64,000 bases of DNA. Origin: Brachionus manjavacas. Its lineage: Eukaryota > Rotifera > Eurotatoria > Ploima > Brachionidae. The stretch lies in NCBI GenBank assembly GCA_019054805.1, contig JAHQIY010000004.1, positions 682,001 through 746,000 of the forward strand, given 5' to 3'. Below the pieces are notes generated by a model, which was not told where the DNA came from, did no database searches, and saw only the letters and a program-made list of their open reading frames with translations. Position 1 is the first letter of the stretch; every line of letters begins with the position of its first letter. Shown piece after piece: positions 42,780 through 54,485 of the stretch. The translations under genes and the position numbers were made by a program.

Positions 42780-45020
42780 ATTAGATGTTGCATCAATGAA
42801 AAAAAAAATTTCATGGAGTTATCACCGATGAGGAGTGAGCGAATTCATTATGTTACATCGATGAAAAATATAAATTTCATCGGTTTTTCATATATTTCAA
42901 AATTTTTTTTCATCGAGTTAAAATAAATTTAAAAGTAATTTATCAATTGTTAATTCTTTATTTTAATTTAATTTATAAAACTATTATGAAAAAATTAATA
43001 AAATACTCAAGCCTGTTTAAAAAAAATTCAAAATTAACTATTAAAAAAATTTATCATAAAAAACAAAAAATATATTTAATTATACTTTTTAAATTAAACA
43101 TACAATTTTTATATAAATTAAGAAAAAAATAAATTATAACTAATATTATAATTCTATTTAAATTATAATTTTATTTGATTTGTAATGGTATTTAAACTGC
43201 AATCTTTTATTATGTAATTCTATTTTTGTATTCTTGCATATTTTTCCTTTGTAAAATTCTTGTACATAATACTTACTTAATTCCACACAATACTTTCTTA
43301 GATTAAATTAAACAATGACTCTTACTGAACTAAAAAAAAAAATAATGTATTTGTCTGTTATTTTCCATCTTTTCTGCGCAATTTCGGCTACCATAGATGT
43401 CCTTCTAGTAGGTCATCTCCGCAAGCTTGCTTGCTGTAGCTTATTTTTATTGTTATTATTATTAACATAAACTGTTAAAAAATTGTAATTTATAGTTTCT
43501 CATCATTTAAAAATAATTTTACAGTGCTTTTTGCCGTATTGTACTACTTATCAAAGTCGGCATCGCTAGTCGTGTGATTTTGCTTTTTTGACCACGGTTA
43601 ACTTGAGTTATTGAATTTTTCTCAAATAGACGAGAGCTCGTCTTTGACTTCAATAGTCCAAGTATTCGATTCGAAAATACGATTAGGTCCATAACTCATT
43701 TTTTCCGGATTCCGGAATCTATTTCTCTATTAATTTTGGTTATCCTTAAAATAAATAATTTATTAATTAATTTAATTAATTAATTGAGCAAAGTCTAATT
43801 TGTCAGAAAAAAAGATGGTTATTTTTTTTAATGATGATAATCTTAATATTTTGGCCAGGCTTGTTTTCAAGGCACACGTTTACACACTAAAGCTAATTTT
43901 TAACTTGACTTAAATAAATATGAATTTTTGATCGACAGGAAGGGAAAAATAAATAAAATTTCTTTAATTGCTATTGCAAATTAAAATACGACCAGCAACT
44001 TAAAACTCAGTTATTTTTTTATTTTTAAAATTGACTAGTTACTGAGAACAGCTGTTAGATGTAAGTAAGCTCAAATGTGAAAGAAAGAGATCTATAAGCA
44101 TATTAAAATCGAAAAAAAACAGTAGTTGAGCACCAAAAAATATCAAATTCTTTAGTTTAATCTAAAAATTCTAATAAAAGAATTCAAATTTGAAAAATTT
44201 GTTAAAAATCACATGATTTGAAGAGATTTTTTAAGAAAAATAAAGCAATAAAGGAAAAAAGTAAAACCATAGATTTGTTCAGAATTTTGTCTATATTTAA
44301 AAAAAAAAAGTGGGCTCATAATTGATCCCTCGGAGGAGATACGATTTAAACCAGAAAAAACACATTTTTTTCCTTTTTTATAAGCATTTAGATAATTTTA
44401 TGCTCTTTCAGAATATATATACTTTTTTAGTATATTTAAGTTTTATCTTTGAGATTTTGAGTCTTAAAGAACAACCACTTTTTAAAGGGTTTGCTATCTT
44501 AGAACCCTGGGTGTTAAATAAAATTTTTTATGGGGTTTTCGAGAGCGTAGATTACGAATTGAGTCAAAAATAAAGTATTCAGATAGCACTTAATTATTGT
44601 ACTTCGTGAAATTTAACTAATTTTATTTACTAACGCTGGGCTAAAAACAAGTACTTAATTCTATTCTAAGCATCCTGAGATATTCCTCGAATTTATTTAA
44701 GAACAGACTTCAAGTCAGTTTTAAGTCTTAGTCACAAAAATTTAAGTCAAAGTTATGACTTGACTTGAAAAAAAAAAAAATATTACGTCTTTGACTTGAC
44801 TTGACTTAAGACTTGTGACTTAAAAACAACTCTATTTAAGAAAATAAAATAAAGACGAGTTTCCAATATAAAGTAATCATCATGAAAATTTAGAATAGCT
44901 GTTTGATGAATTGATGATTATCTAAAATTTATTGAATATATTTTGGATAGGATAAATAAATTTCTATTTAATATTTCTTTTTTACATATAAATTATTTAC
45001 AATAGTCCCTTATCTCCTTT
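42780..45020. other. AT-rich region without recognised genes
   Basis: Contains two short degenerate runs of GACTTGACTT-type sequence (44,745-44,830). The frame at 44,322-44,573 has a hydrophobic, low-complexity translation and I do not call it. Confidence 0.5.
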
Positions 45021-45034
45021 CTACACTCCCCTCA

Positions 45035-45550
45035 CGTAATCCTTATTACCGAGACATGGATCAACTTCCTCAGCATTAGCATCTTGGAAAACTATAAGAC
45101 ATCCAACAAGAATAGGGTAGTAGTTCGTGGTGGTGGAGTAGCAATTTTCGTACGCGGCGATGTGGAGAGCTTCGAAATAACTGATATGGCACTGTGCAGC
45201 ACAAGAATATTTGTTTGATGCGTCTACGAACCCCCGTATTCAGATTTTCAGTTTACATTAGAAATCAAGCAGTCAAGTGGTTTTGCTAGCCACCTTGAAA
45301 AAGCTTGGCACCAAGAGTCTTCTCGTGGCCAGCGACTTCAATTTCCCCGAAATCAACTAGAACCATGAAGGTGGTTTCTTCACAAACAAATCTCGCCCGT
45401 AAAACCTTATTTTCCTTAACACAATTGGTAAAAACTCCCTAACTAAGCACATACTTTTAAATTTATTAATTTATTTTTGTGCCAGTTAATTTTAATATTA
45501 TATTTTTCTATATTGAACATCACCGATAGACGTTAAATGAACAAATAAAT
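45035..45550 (+). pseudogene. LINE endonuclease fragment with tail
   Basis: Plus-strand pieces show the apurinic-like endonuclease of LINEs: ITETWI, RGGGVAIFVRGDVESFEITD, and LLVASDFNFPEIN (the GDFN-type motif), across frameshifts. Downstream a tail CACCGATAGACGTTAAATGA with ACAAATAAATAAA (45,519-45,555) looks like the 3' end of the element, so most of the RT must be deleted. Confidence 0.75.
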
Positions 45551-45559
45551 AAAAAAACA

Positions 45560-47240
45560 AAATATCTTAACATTGGAATATATGTTACATTTATGAAATA
45601 CAATATTTTGGTAGACTATATTTTTATCTAAAACTTAACATGACGAATCTATATTTCTTAGATTCTTCTAGAATTATTATTTTGTTGTTTTGTTTCTAAT
45701 TAAAATTCCATTTTTTATTTTATAAAAGACGCTGATAATAGTTTAGAATTTTCTAAATGATATGGTTTGAATAAAATAACAGTATTTAAATTATGGACAC
45801 GTATTAGGTGTGCCATCAAATACTGTAGAATTCTATCTATATAAAATAGGGAAACGAATTCTTAGTTAAAATATGATTTCACTTCTACTAACACAATTTA
45901 TATTTTATTATTTTAATAAACAATTAAAACAATCAATAATATTTTTATATTATTATTCTAATACCTTGTTATAAGTCCCATCTGAGTGCGCAGTAGAACG
46001 AGACCTGTAACATATATCTTCAGCTTTCTAGTTTGCCCTTAATTTATTGTATAAGAGATGTACTCTGAAGGTAGTTCCGAAGCAAAGCCTTTATTTATTT
46101 TATTTATTGTTCTTTTTCCTTTTATTGGTTATTTATTAGAGTGCCCTTATTTTCAGGGAAGACCCTGTCAACTTAATTTTAAAGGAACTTTAAAGAAAAT
46201 TCGTAGAGATTTGTAGGGTTTTCTCTAAAATATCTTTAAAATTTTCTTTTAATTTTCTCTAAAGATTCTTCAATTTTTTTTTCAAAAAAGATCAGTTAAT
46301 CGTAAATAATTATTTATTACGGACAATTTAGATTACGAATTGGAATTTTCAAGGATAAAGATGAAAATCATTATCTCTTAAGCTGCTATAAATAGCTTAA
46401 TTTTCAGTTTAAATTAATATTTTTAAATTATTTATAACATAATGAAAATGCATAATAAGCAAATTAAAAATTAAAGTTGACGCTAATTATCAATTTTTTA
46501 AATTTCTATAAAAAGCATGATTTAGTCTGTAATACTACCTATTCTTTTTAAAATTTTCTTGAAATTTGCTGTCAAAATTAGAATGACATAAACAAAAAAT
46601 AAAATCTTAAATAGCTAGATCAAAAGAAAGCTGATCAAGAGACAATGATTTTATGTGAATAATAAACAATAATTTTGTTCTTGCTTTGGTTAAATTAATA
46701 ATTTTGACGTCTAAACGTCATTAAATAATAAAAACTCAACAAATGAACAAAAATTTAAACATTTTAAGAAAACATCAACAAAAATTAAAAACATTAAACA
46801 TCAGAATTTTTTAAAAGTAACAAGTCTTAAGTCAACTCAAAGATCGGACGAAAAATTTTTTCCATTTCCGGAATATGTCTCAACTGGACCGGTAAAATAA
46901 CTACCAAGAACGCCAAAACGATCATTCATCGGTCAAGATCACCGTCATATGAATTTTTGACCTTACTAGTCGGTTATTTTGCCGGTCTTGTTTAAGACAA
47001 AGTCAAGTCAGGACTTGGGGTTGCTAAAGACTAGTAACTTTTTATATTTAATTAAACTATTTTTTTTTTATATTTGGACTGTTTCACCATTTATGTTTTC
47101 AGTCTGGTTTATTGATATAACAAAAAGAGATAATATTTTTACAAAAAAAGTAAGGATAAGTTTTTCTTTTAATAAAACAAAAAAAAATTGTCATTTTATT
47201 GCGCTTGAAGTTGATTTTCTTGAATTGAGCTAGAAAATTT
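45560..47240. other. AT-rich region without recognised genes
   Basis: I see no protein family or RNA gene here. The frame at 46,979-47,233 is hydrophobic low complexity. Confidence 0.45.
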
Positions 47241-47252
47241 ATCTTTGAAGTC

Positions 47253-48357
47253 TTAAAATAACGTTTTGAAGGATAGGTTTCTGGCGTTTGCAAATCGTAG
47301 GTATTCATCGAATGAGACTAAAATTATAAAAGGGTTCTTGTTTATTAACGCATTTTGAATATATCTAAGAATAGTTGCTTAAATCTTTCGTGTACCATAT
47401 TGACTTTTGCTAAATCGTTTAGAGTGGTGATTCTGGTAAATTATGTCATGCTTAAATGATCTGTTTTTAGCATTCATAAGAGGGGGGATATCTATACATA
47501 TTGATTCAAAAATGTAAGAAACCAATGGGTTATACTGCAAGCTACTAATAAAAGATAGTTTGGAAAATTGGTTTGGATTATGTTAAGACGATTGGCATTA
47601 TTATTGGTGATTTTCTCAATCTGAGATGATAAAGTTAATTTCGAGTCTTAGGATATTCCAAAAAAAGTTTGCTATTCGCATTTGTTGAATGGTTGGTTGT
47701 TGATGGCCAAATGTTGTGTGGTTATTTCTTTTTTCAAATACAGTTGTGAACAGCTTAACTCTTGCTCCTTGGCATAGGCGAGGACAGTTTGTCGTTTACT
47801 GTCACATTAAATTCTCTATGCTAGATAAAAGTTTTGCACCAGCTGATGATGTTTTCTGGAATACTAAGAGCATTCATCTTGTAAATAAACCCGTCATGCC
47901 TTACTTTAACAAATGCTGACGCTATGTCGAAGAAAATTGCGCTCGCTTTCCATTTCCGATTAAAGTTTTCTAGGATTTCTTGAGTGAACTGGATTATGTT
48001 GTCCCTTGTTTGCCGGTTCTCCCGAAAACCTGACTGAATAGTAGAAATGAGATTGTTATTTTCCAAAAATATGTAGAGCCTGTTTTAAATCAATCTTTCG
48101 TTTAACTTACATTCGAGTCAATAATTTTTATTATTTGAACTATCATCTGCTTTTTTGGGGATCATTGAAATCTGCGATTGTTTCCAATCTGTTGGGATAA
48201 CACCTGAGGTCACAGTTGAGTTAAATAGTTCCAGAATTCTAAGTTTATAGTTAGTTAGTATTTTTTTGATTACAAAATTGTTGAGTTCAAAGTGGTCACT
48301 ACTTATTTTAGAGTTTAAGCTTTGAATGGTCTGGTCTAATTCCTCTGGTCTGGTCAA
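47253..48357 (-). pseudogene. LINE A: reverse transcriptase of ORF2
   Basis: Minus-strand RT pieces in order are ISSDHFELNNFVIKKIL, LELFNSTVTSGVIPTDWK, IPKKADDSSNNKNY, then after a frameshift ISTIQSGFRENRQTRDNI, SAIFFDIASAFVKVRHDGF, and late pieces LTLSSQIEKITNNNANRL and ARNLSFKTLF with a stop at 47,253-47,255. The catalytic YADD box is not preserved in a form I can read. Between this and the ORF1 pieces the endonuclease is missing. Together with 48,840-52,990 this is one LINE on the minus strand. Confidence 0.8.
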
Positions 48358-48839
48358 ATAATCAAAAAGTCGAATAATCGAAAAATTGGTTTTAACTCAA
48401 CTTTGTCCATGACTGAGGAATTTTGAGTTGAATAATCTCGAGTTCTGGGAATTTGAGTTCTTATTAGTGTGGTTTGAGTGTAATTTCTAGAAATTATGAC
48501 TTTTATGTTTTTGTGATAACTGGCTAACGGGAGGCTGATTGTTATTTTGTGGCTGTTGTGGTGTATTGTTTGAGTAAAATTAAGTTTGATTGCTGAAATT
48601 TGTTGAATTGAATTGTGGTTTAAAATGGTAGCTAATTTGGTACATTTGAGGCGGATCAATAACAGGTTGATGACCGAGATTGAATTGATTACGAAATAAT
48701 TGTTGACTGTCATTACTAATTTATCTTCTAGAATATTTATGTCGAAGACAGTTTTCATCACACTATAAGCAAAATAGCCAATGTGAGAGTTGTTGGTGCT
48801 TATTGAGCTGTTAAATGCTTTACCAATTGAATCAGTCAT

Positions 48840-49209
48840 TTCGCCAATATTTTAGTCATTAGGTCAAATTTAGCTTCAATTTTAAATGAAATGGTATTTT
48901 CTAGGTTCGCTATTTTATCAGTTTTTTACTAAATACTTCACCAAATTTCTTTGTGTAAATTTTGCACTTACGTTTTTTACAGTATCTTGATCAGGATTTT
49001 TTATGTGAAATTTACGGAGAGCCTTATTTTTGCGTTTAACAAATTCTGACAGCATCGTCATTATTATGACAGTTGTCGTAGAATAATTTTTCTTTGCAAC
49101 CTTTTTCTTGATGTTTACCATGACATTTCGGACATCTAGGTCCATTAAGGCAATCAGCTGCTTTGTGATCGAATTGGAAACAAGATTTGTAAGGAATTCC
49201 TAAGAAGTT
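48840..49209 (-). pseudogene. LINE A: ORF1 zinc-knuckle part
   Basis: The minus strand reads KSCFQFDHKAADCLNGPRCP, KCHGKHQEKGC and CHNNDDAV: a chain of CCHC-type knuckles as in ORF1 of Jockey-like LINEs, which binds element RNA. The frame shifts at ~49,040 and continues with VKRKNKALRKFHIKNPDQ. A MULE lies directly upstream, at the TSD. Confidence 0.75.
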
Positions 49210-49218
49210 CTTATGAAG

Positions 49219-51777
49219 GGAGTAAAGGGTAAAGTCAAATAAAAATCTGAGAAAGTCAAATAAAAATCTGGGAAACTCATAGGAAAAAAAAAATTTTTTG
49301 CCCAACCGATAAAATCATAAAAAAGACTTTTTTTTCTGGCAAAGTCATACAAAAAATTCTTAAATCTGGTAAAGTCATATAATACTAGGGTAAAGTCAAA
49401 CAAAAATAATTTTGTTTTTTTTTTAATACAAAATTTATTGATTATTAATTAAATTACGGATAAAAAAGTGACACAGAAATAAACGAATACAAAAAAAACT
49501 TTAATCTTTTTTTTAAACAAAACTTAGCTAAGCTATATCTTCCTACTTTCTTTTTTGATTTATTTACAAATTTTGATTCCAAATTTAAACCTTTGTATTT
49601 TTTTTTATCATAACGCAGCCAACCAAAATATGGCTACAGATACCTTTATCCAAATAGGGTGAACAAGAACATTTATTGCATTCAATACAACTACAGTCCT
49701 CATTTGTTATTTCTACATTATCAGTATCTCCATTTTTATGTTCATTCTTAAAAATATATAAGTCATTTGAACCATCATTTGAATCATTTAACAATTCAAG
49801 TTTATTCGATTTAATTACTCTTTCACAGTCTTTCAACAGCATTTTACCCACTTTGGGAAACCAACAAGGAGCTTTTGAATTCATTGATTCAAATTTAACG
49901 TATTTTTCAAAAATACCCAACACTGGTAACATATTATATTTAATACGATTACTAAAAAAATTTTTAAGAACCCGGTTGTAACTCTCAATTGGTGAATTAC
50001 TCATTGCATCACCAGGATCTGTCAAGTAAGTTTGCCAATTTGAAAAGTCACTTTTAATCCATTGACTTTTAAAGTACTCACTGAATTCTTTTAAACCATT
50101 TTTCTTCCATTTTCTTAGAATTTTCTTAGTCATTTTTTTAAATGATATTTAATTTTTACAATCTCTCATTTTGTAAATGTCTTTATAGATTTGTTTTCTA
50201 GTTGTTTGATCATATTTTGTTGTATGGAGTTTGACATTTTGCATTATGTGAAAAAAACACATAATTGATGTACAAGCAGGATAAAGACTTTTAACAGCAT
50301 TACGGATAGCATATGAACCATCATGAACCATAAAATTTGGATTAAAATCAACACCATATATAGCAGCTATATTATTTAATGATTTTAAAAAATGCTGATA
50401 ATCTACTTCTGCCTCATGTGAAGTAATCATAAAAGCTATGGGATGAAATTTTCTTGAAATGTCAGTAAAACCAAACACCATAATTGGATAACAGTATTTT
50501 ACTATTTTATACGTGGAATCGATTTGAAAAATTTTACCATCTGACAACTTTTTTAACAATTTTTTTGATGTTAATCCTATATGACAACGATCATCATCTA
50601 AACCAGAGCCAAGTTTATATGATCCATTTTCTTTTTCGACACCAAATGCTACCTAATCATCATCAGTAGACATTGTTAAGCTTGACAAATATTCAACAAC
50701 ACCATCTATATTATTAACATCACCAATCTTTTGTCTTCGGTACTTGATCAAGTTTTGAATTTTCTCTAAAGTTGGAATATTTGTTAATGAATATAATTTT
50801 TGATATAATGTCAATTTAATGTGAATTTTTTTTGGTTTGGTGATATTTCTTTCGAAAATTATTTTTTCAATTACATCTTTGGAATTTATCCCAACGCCTC
50901 TGTAATCATTGTCATCGTTTTCATCTAAGCTTTCAATTGGTTTTCGATTATGATCATTGAGTTCGTATATCTGAAAAAAATTTTTTGTTAGGCAATTTTC
51001 AATTTTTATTTGAAAATCACACTCTTTGCAAAATTTTGATGTACATTTTCTGTATATTCTAACCATTTTACAGGCTTTACAAATACTATAACTAAGTATT
51101 TGCCTGCTTGCCATTCTGGTAATTTTCAAAGACATTAAGTAATCATTATAAACATTTTGATTTTCACAAGTTTGAATCAATTTCCATTTTAATATTTTTG
51201 GCATTTTGAAAAAATCTATAATTCTTTTTAAAATTTTTCAGTCGTTTTTATAGTTAGTTTTTAAATTATACTTAAAGCTTATTTCAAAATCGATGACTTG
51301 TTCAAAAAATCTATTCACTAAGTATTTTTCTTTTTCAAAGTAAGAAAGAGGGTGGGGAGATTTAAAATGATGCAATATTAAAATCTTTGTAAAGAAAAAA
51401 AAACAAATTAAATAAAGAGTCTTTCTTTTGTTCAAAATTTTTTTTCCAAACAATTTAGCAAGCTTATTTTGTAGTAAACTTGAATAATAAATTTGAAAAA
51501 TTTAAATTGAACGCTTGCAAAATTCTTAAAAAATTTGAAAAAAAAAATTATTTTTGTTTGACTTTACCCGAGTATTATATGACTTTACCAGATTTAAGAA
51601 TTTTTTGTATGACTTTCCCAGAAAAAAAAGTCTTTTTTATGATTTTATCGGTTGGGCAAAAAAATTTTTTTTCGTATGAGTTTCCCAGATTTTTATTTGA
51701 CTTTCTCAGATTTTTATTTGACTTTCTCAGATTTTTATTTGACTTTCTCAGATTTTTATTTGACTTTAAACCTCACC
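49219..51777 (-). mobile_element. Mutator-like element (MULE) with long inverted repeats
   Basis: Inverted arms of ~205 and ~235 bp (49,219-49,425 and 51,540-51,777) enclose a MULE transposase gene on the minus strand. The 9-bp direct repeat CTTATGAAG flanks it (49,210-49,218 and 51,778-51,786), the usual MULE duplication length. The arms contain tandem copies of a ~21-base unit (GACTTTCTCAGATTTTTATT): about five in the right arm and two in the left. The element sits in LINE A ORF1. Confidence 0.9.
49585..51204 (-). pseudogene. MULE transposase with SWIM zinc finger
   Basis: One frame of ~539 codons, interrupted only by TAG (50,650-50,652) and TAA (50,146-50,148). The N-terminal part (from ATG 51,204) carries cysteines in ICKACKMVRIYRKCTSKFCK and CDFQI, likely a FLYWCH/WRKY-like DNA-binding finger. 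The DDE catalytic core shows D in KIFQIDSTYK, D in FMVHDGSYAIRN with CFFHIMQNVK after it, and probably E in NSPIESYNRVLK. The C-terminus has a SWIM finger, KCSCSPYLDKGICSH. The enzyme would cut and move the element. Two nonsense codons without frameshifts suggest a fairly young copy. Confidence 0.85.
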
Positions 51778-51787
51778 CTTATGAAGG

Positions 51788-51844
51788 TTCCCGTCATGTG
51801 GTTGCGAGAGCCGAGTTTTATCTTTTTAATAAGTAACTTGTCTC
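51788..51844 (-). pseudogene. LINE A: ORF1 fragment between MULE and Tigger
   Basis: The ~57 bases between the two DNA transposons read on the minus strand as LLIKKIKLGSRNHMTGTF, the region just before the zinc knuckles of LINE ORF1. It links the ORF1 parts on both sides. Confidence 0.6.
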
Positions 51845-51846
51845 TA

Positions 51847-52694
51847 CAGTCGAGTCTGGATAGTACGATGGGTTTAAGCGGAAAAAATAGACATCGTATA
51901 AACCAATATGGTATTAATCAAATTTGCATGTTAAAGGATGGGAAGAAAACAAGGGAAGGAATTATTGTATATTAAAAAATAAAAAATAAATTAAAAAGAA
52001 AAATATTTATCAATTTTACTTTGAAAAAACTGATCGACGCTACAAAATTGATCCATTTTAGACAACTGATCAATGAATAAAGAACAGTCTTCGTCCTCTT
52101 GGGCAAAATACAATCCTAGTTTATCTATGCAATAGTTTTTGCAAAGATAAACTTATATTACCTTTTAAACCTTTTTAGTTTAAAAGTGATATTATGCTTT
52201 TTTTTTTTAAATCCGTTTAACCATTCATTGCTAGTTTTAAAATCAGTTTGCTTTAGCATAGTTGCATATTTAATAGCTTAGGCTTGAATCAATGGACTGT
52301 TAAGAGTAATATTTTTATATGAAATAACTGATTGAACCAGTGATCAAGGGCCTCATCAATTTTAACATAATTAGAACCTCTCATTCTTTTAGAGTTAGGA
52401 TTGATAAAATTATTTTCATATTAATTTTTTATCTTTTCCTGATTCTCTGCCTTAAGAATAGAAGAAATAGTACTCTGAGGTCTATTGTATTTTTTCACAA
52501 GTTCTGTGACAGTGAGATTATTTTTGTTAAAATCATTCGAAATTTCAAGTTTTTTTTGTTTTAAAGATCAATATCATATTAAAAACGATGAATTAGCACT
52601 GATTTGTTTGTATTTTTTTCTTAATAAACCTATAAACCTATCGTTATAAAGCGAATATCGTATTAATAAGCATCGTTATAACAAGACTGGACTG
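51847..52694 (-). mobile_element. Tigger/pogo-like element, truncated
   Basis: The ends read CAGTCGAGTCTGGATAGTAC and, inverted, CAGTCCAGTCTTGTTATAAC, with shared ACGATG afterwards, and both flanks carry TA (51,845-51,846 and 52,695-52,696). CAGTC ends with TA duplication fit the pogo/Tigger group. At 848 bp it is internally deleted. Confidence 0.8.
52120..52590 (-). pseudogene. Tigger/pogo transposase, DNA-binding part
   Basis: Minus-strand pieces in several frames show a CENP-B-type tandem helix-turn-helix: LTVTELVKKYNRPQSTISSI, then KRMRGSNYVKIDEALDHWFN, and KQTDFKTSNEWLNGFKKKH. The DDE catalytic half is absent and stops are frequent. Confidence 0.75.
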
Positions 52695-52699
52695 TAGTT

Positions 52700-52995
52700 T
52701 CATTCACTAACATGGGTGATTTGCCGGCTGATTTTTTGGCTTAAGATCGTTCATCACAGTAATTCCAAGTGATTTTAAATAGTCAAAATATTAACTTGCA
52801 ATTTAGAACGAAAATCCTTTGATTGTTATTGCTGGTTTAGTCGGTAAAAGGTCTAGGTTAACTTTTTTGTGGTAAGGAAATAGGAAATCGTTGTTGATTA
52901 TTAATTCAGCACTCTTTAAGTCTTCGGGCCAGATTATTAGATTACCAAGTCTATTAAATAAGGTTTAAGCAATTTTAGCACCGATATTAATCTGG
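52700..52995 (-). pseudogene. LINE A: ORF1 N-terminal part
   Basis: The minus strand reads WVDCAIELDNEINQINIGAK, LGNLIIWPEDLKSAELIINN and VNLDLLPTKPAITIKGF, which looks like the first half of a Jockey-type ORF1 leading to its RNA-binding domain. It continues into the short piece at 51,788-51,844 if the Tigger element is ignored. Confidence 0.6.
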
Positions 52996-52999
52996 TTGA

Positions 53000-53515
53000 T
53001 CTCGTTATCCAGTTCAATTGCGCAGTCAACCCAAAAGTAATTAAAAATCAATGATTCCTTAAAGAATTTTTAAAAAAATTCCAAAGAAATTTTGAGAGAA
53101 AATAATATTAAAGATATTTTCCTCAGAAAATAATTACAAAATCATCTAAATTTTGTTCAAAAAATTATTAGAGATATTTTCCTTTTAAAATCATCATTTT
53201 TTCCGGAAAGTGAATTTTCTGATTATTATTCGGAAAAAAATTGTTTTTAACTTTATTTGTATTTAGAAGATAAAATAATGTGTTAATTATTTATTTGTTT
53301 ATCTCTGATATGCTTTTTCAGATAAATGTTGATGTTGATCCAAGATTCAATTAAATAATTTAAATTTGATATTATTAAAATTTTTAGTTTAACTTAAACT
53401 GGGTATGATATTAAAACAAAAGGTATTTGTTTAATTTTTTCCTTATAGCTATCTTCGTTTAAGATTAAATTATTAGCCTAGCGACTTATGTTTTATATAT
53501 TGCAATTTGCAATTA
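53000..53515. other. AT-rich, no gene seen
   Basis: Homopolymer-rich DNA with repeated (A/T)AGAGATATTTTCCT(T/C) segments near 53,100-53,190. Nothing coding. Confidence 0.45.
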
Positions 53516-53518
53516 CCT

Positions 53519-53702
53519 AACCCTTATCCGTCTAAGATATAAAAAGTAAAGTAAAGGTTTGAATGGATTAATTTTAAACCCACGCATGTATTTTGCATTT
53601 AATGCATAAGAGAGCTGTAAGATAATTTTTGTGTGTAATTTGACAGATTGTTATTGTCGTATTGATTCGTTTTTTACCCGATTTTAGACGGATAAGGGTT
53701 AA
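53519..53702. repeat. Small MITE with 18-bp inverted ends
   Basis: AACCCTTATCCGTCTAAGAT at the left end is matched by its inverted form (ATTTTAGACGGATAAGGGTT) at the right end. The ~184-bp unit has no ORF. TAA/TTA beside the ends would suit a PIF/Harbinger-type target, but the duplication is ambiguous because the end is itself TA-rich. Confidence 0.7.
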
Positions 53703-54239
53703 AATATAAACAAAGGGAATTCATAAACAATTAGAATTCACGTGGTTAGTTCACGCAAACAATTACATGTATAGCATATTTTTTATTTTGAAAAAAGAAA
53801 GAAGTTCTAGCCAATTAAAAGAATGAGTTGTAAAAATACGTTAAAAATTTTACTATGATATTATGGATTCAGATCGTTATTTAATTTAGGACTAGTTTGT
53901 TTTTTATCTTTAAATATTTTGGCTTAGATGAATTAGAATTCAAAATAGAGCCGTCTTGTAAAAAATATTATATATTTCAAACCTTTTTAATTTATTTTAA
54001 TTTTTTTTAGATATCCGAGGGTTTTCAAAGCCTGATTTGTTTGCAAAAAATAGTCAAAATTGACCACTACAATCAGTAATTAGTTGGTTAAGTGCAAAAT
54101 TATCACAATTTAATTTATTATCTAGATTTTCACAAAATATGCTTATAGCCTTAAAACAATGGATTGCTTAGCAATTTAGTCACCATCGATATATCTCACC
54201 ATCATTTTTTAGCACAATTAAAATAAATTTTTTGAATTA

Positions 54240-54478
54240 GAGACACTTGTTATTAACAAAAAAATTATTATTTGAAAATAATATTTTTTTATATTGTCTT
54301 CATTTACCTAGTAGGGTTCATCTCTTAGCCAATTTTTTAGCTCAAAAATGTCCCGACATTGTTTTGCTCAATGAACTAAAGATAGATTTAAGTGAGGCAA
54401 ATATTTATCTTGATTTTCACAATTATCAATTCATAACAAAACCACGTCTAGGACAAAAATCTATTTAATTTATATGTT
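54240..54478 (+). pseudogene. LINE endonuclease N-terminal fragment
   Basis: Plus strand: LPSRVHLLANFLAQKCPDIV followed by LLNELKIDLSEANIYLDF, the start of a LINE endonuclease (the NE in LLNE is the first catalytic pair). It ends abruptly where the hAT arm begins at ~54,486. Confidence 0.7.
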
Positions 54479-54485
54479 TTATTAA

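Noticed and set aside
44740-44835. GACTTGACTT runs as a regulatory array
   Set aside because: Short, degenerate simple sequence; similar words occur loosely at 11.15 kb and 46.8-47.0 kb without consistent spacing.
48354-48839. 161-residue minus-strand ORF as a separate gene
   Set aside because: It lies between ORF1 and RT of LINE A and ends in the RT frame start; most likely frame-shifted LINE sequence, with Asn/Ile/Thr-rich composition and no domain.
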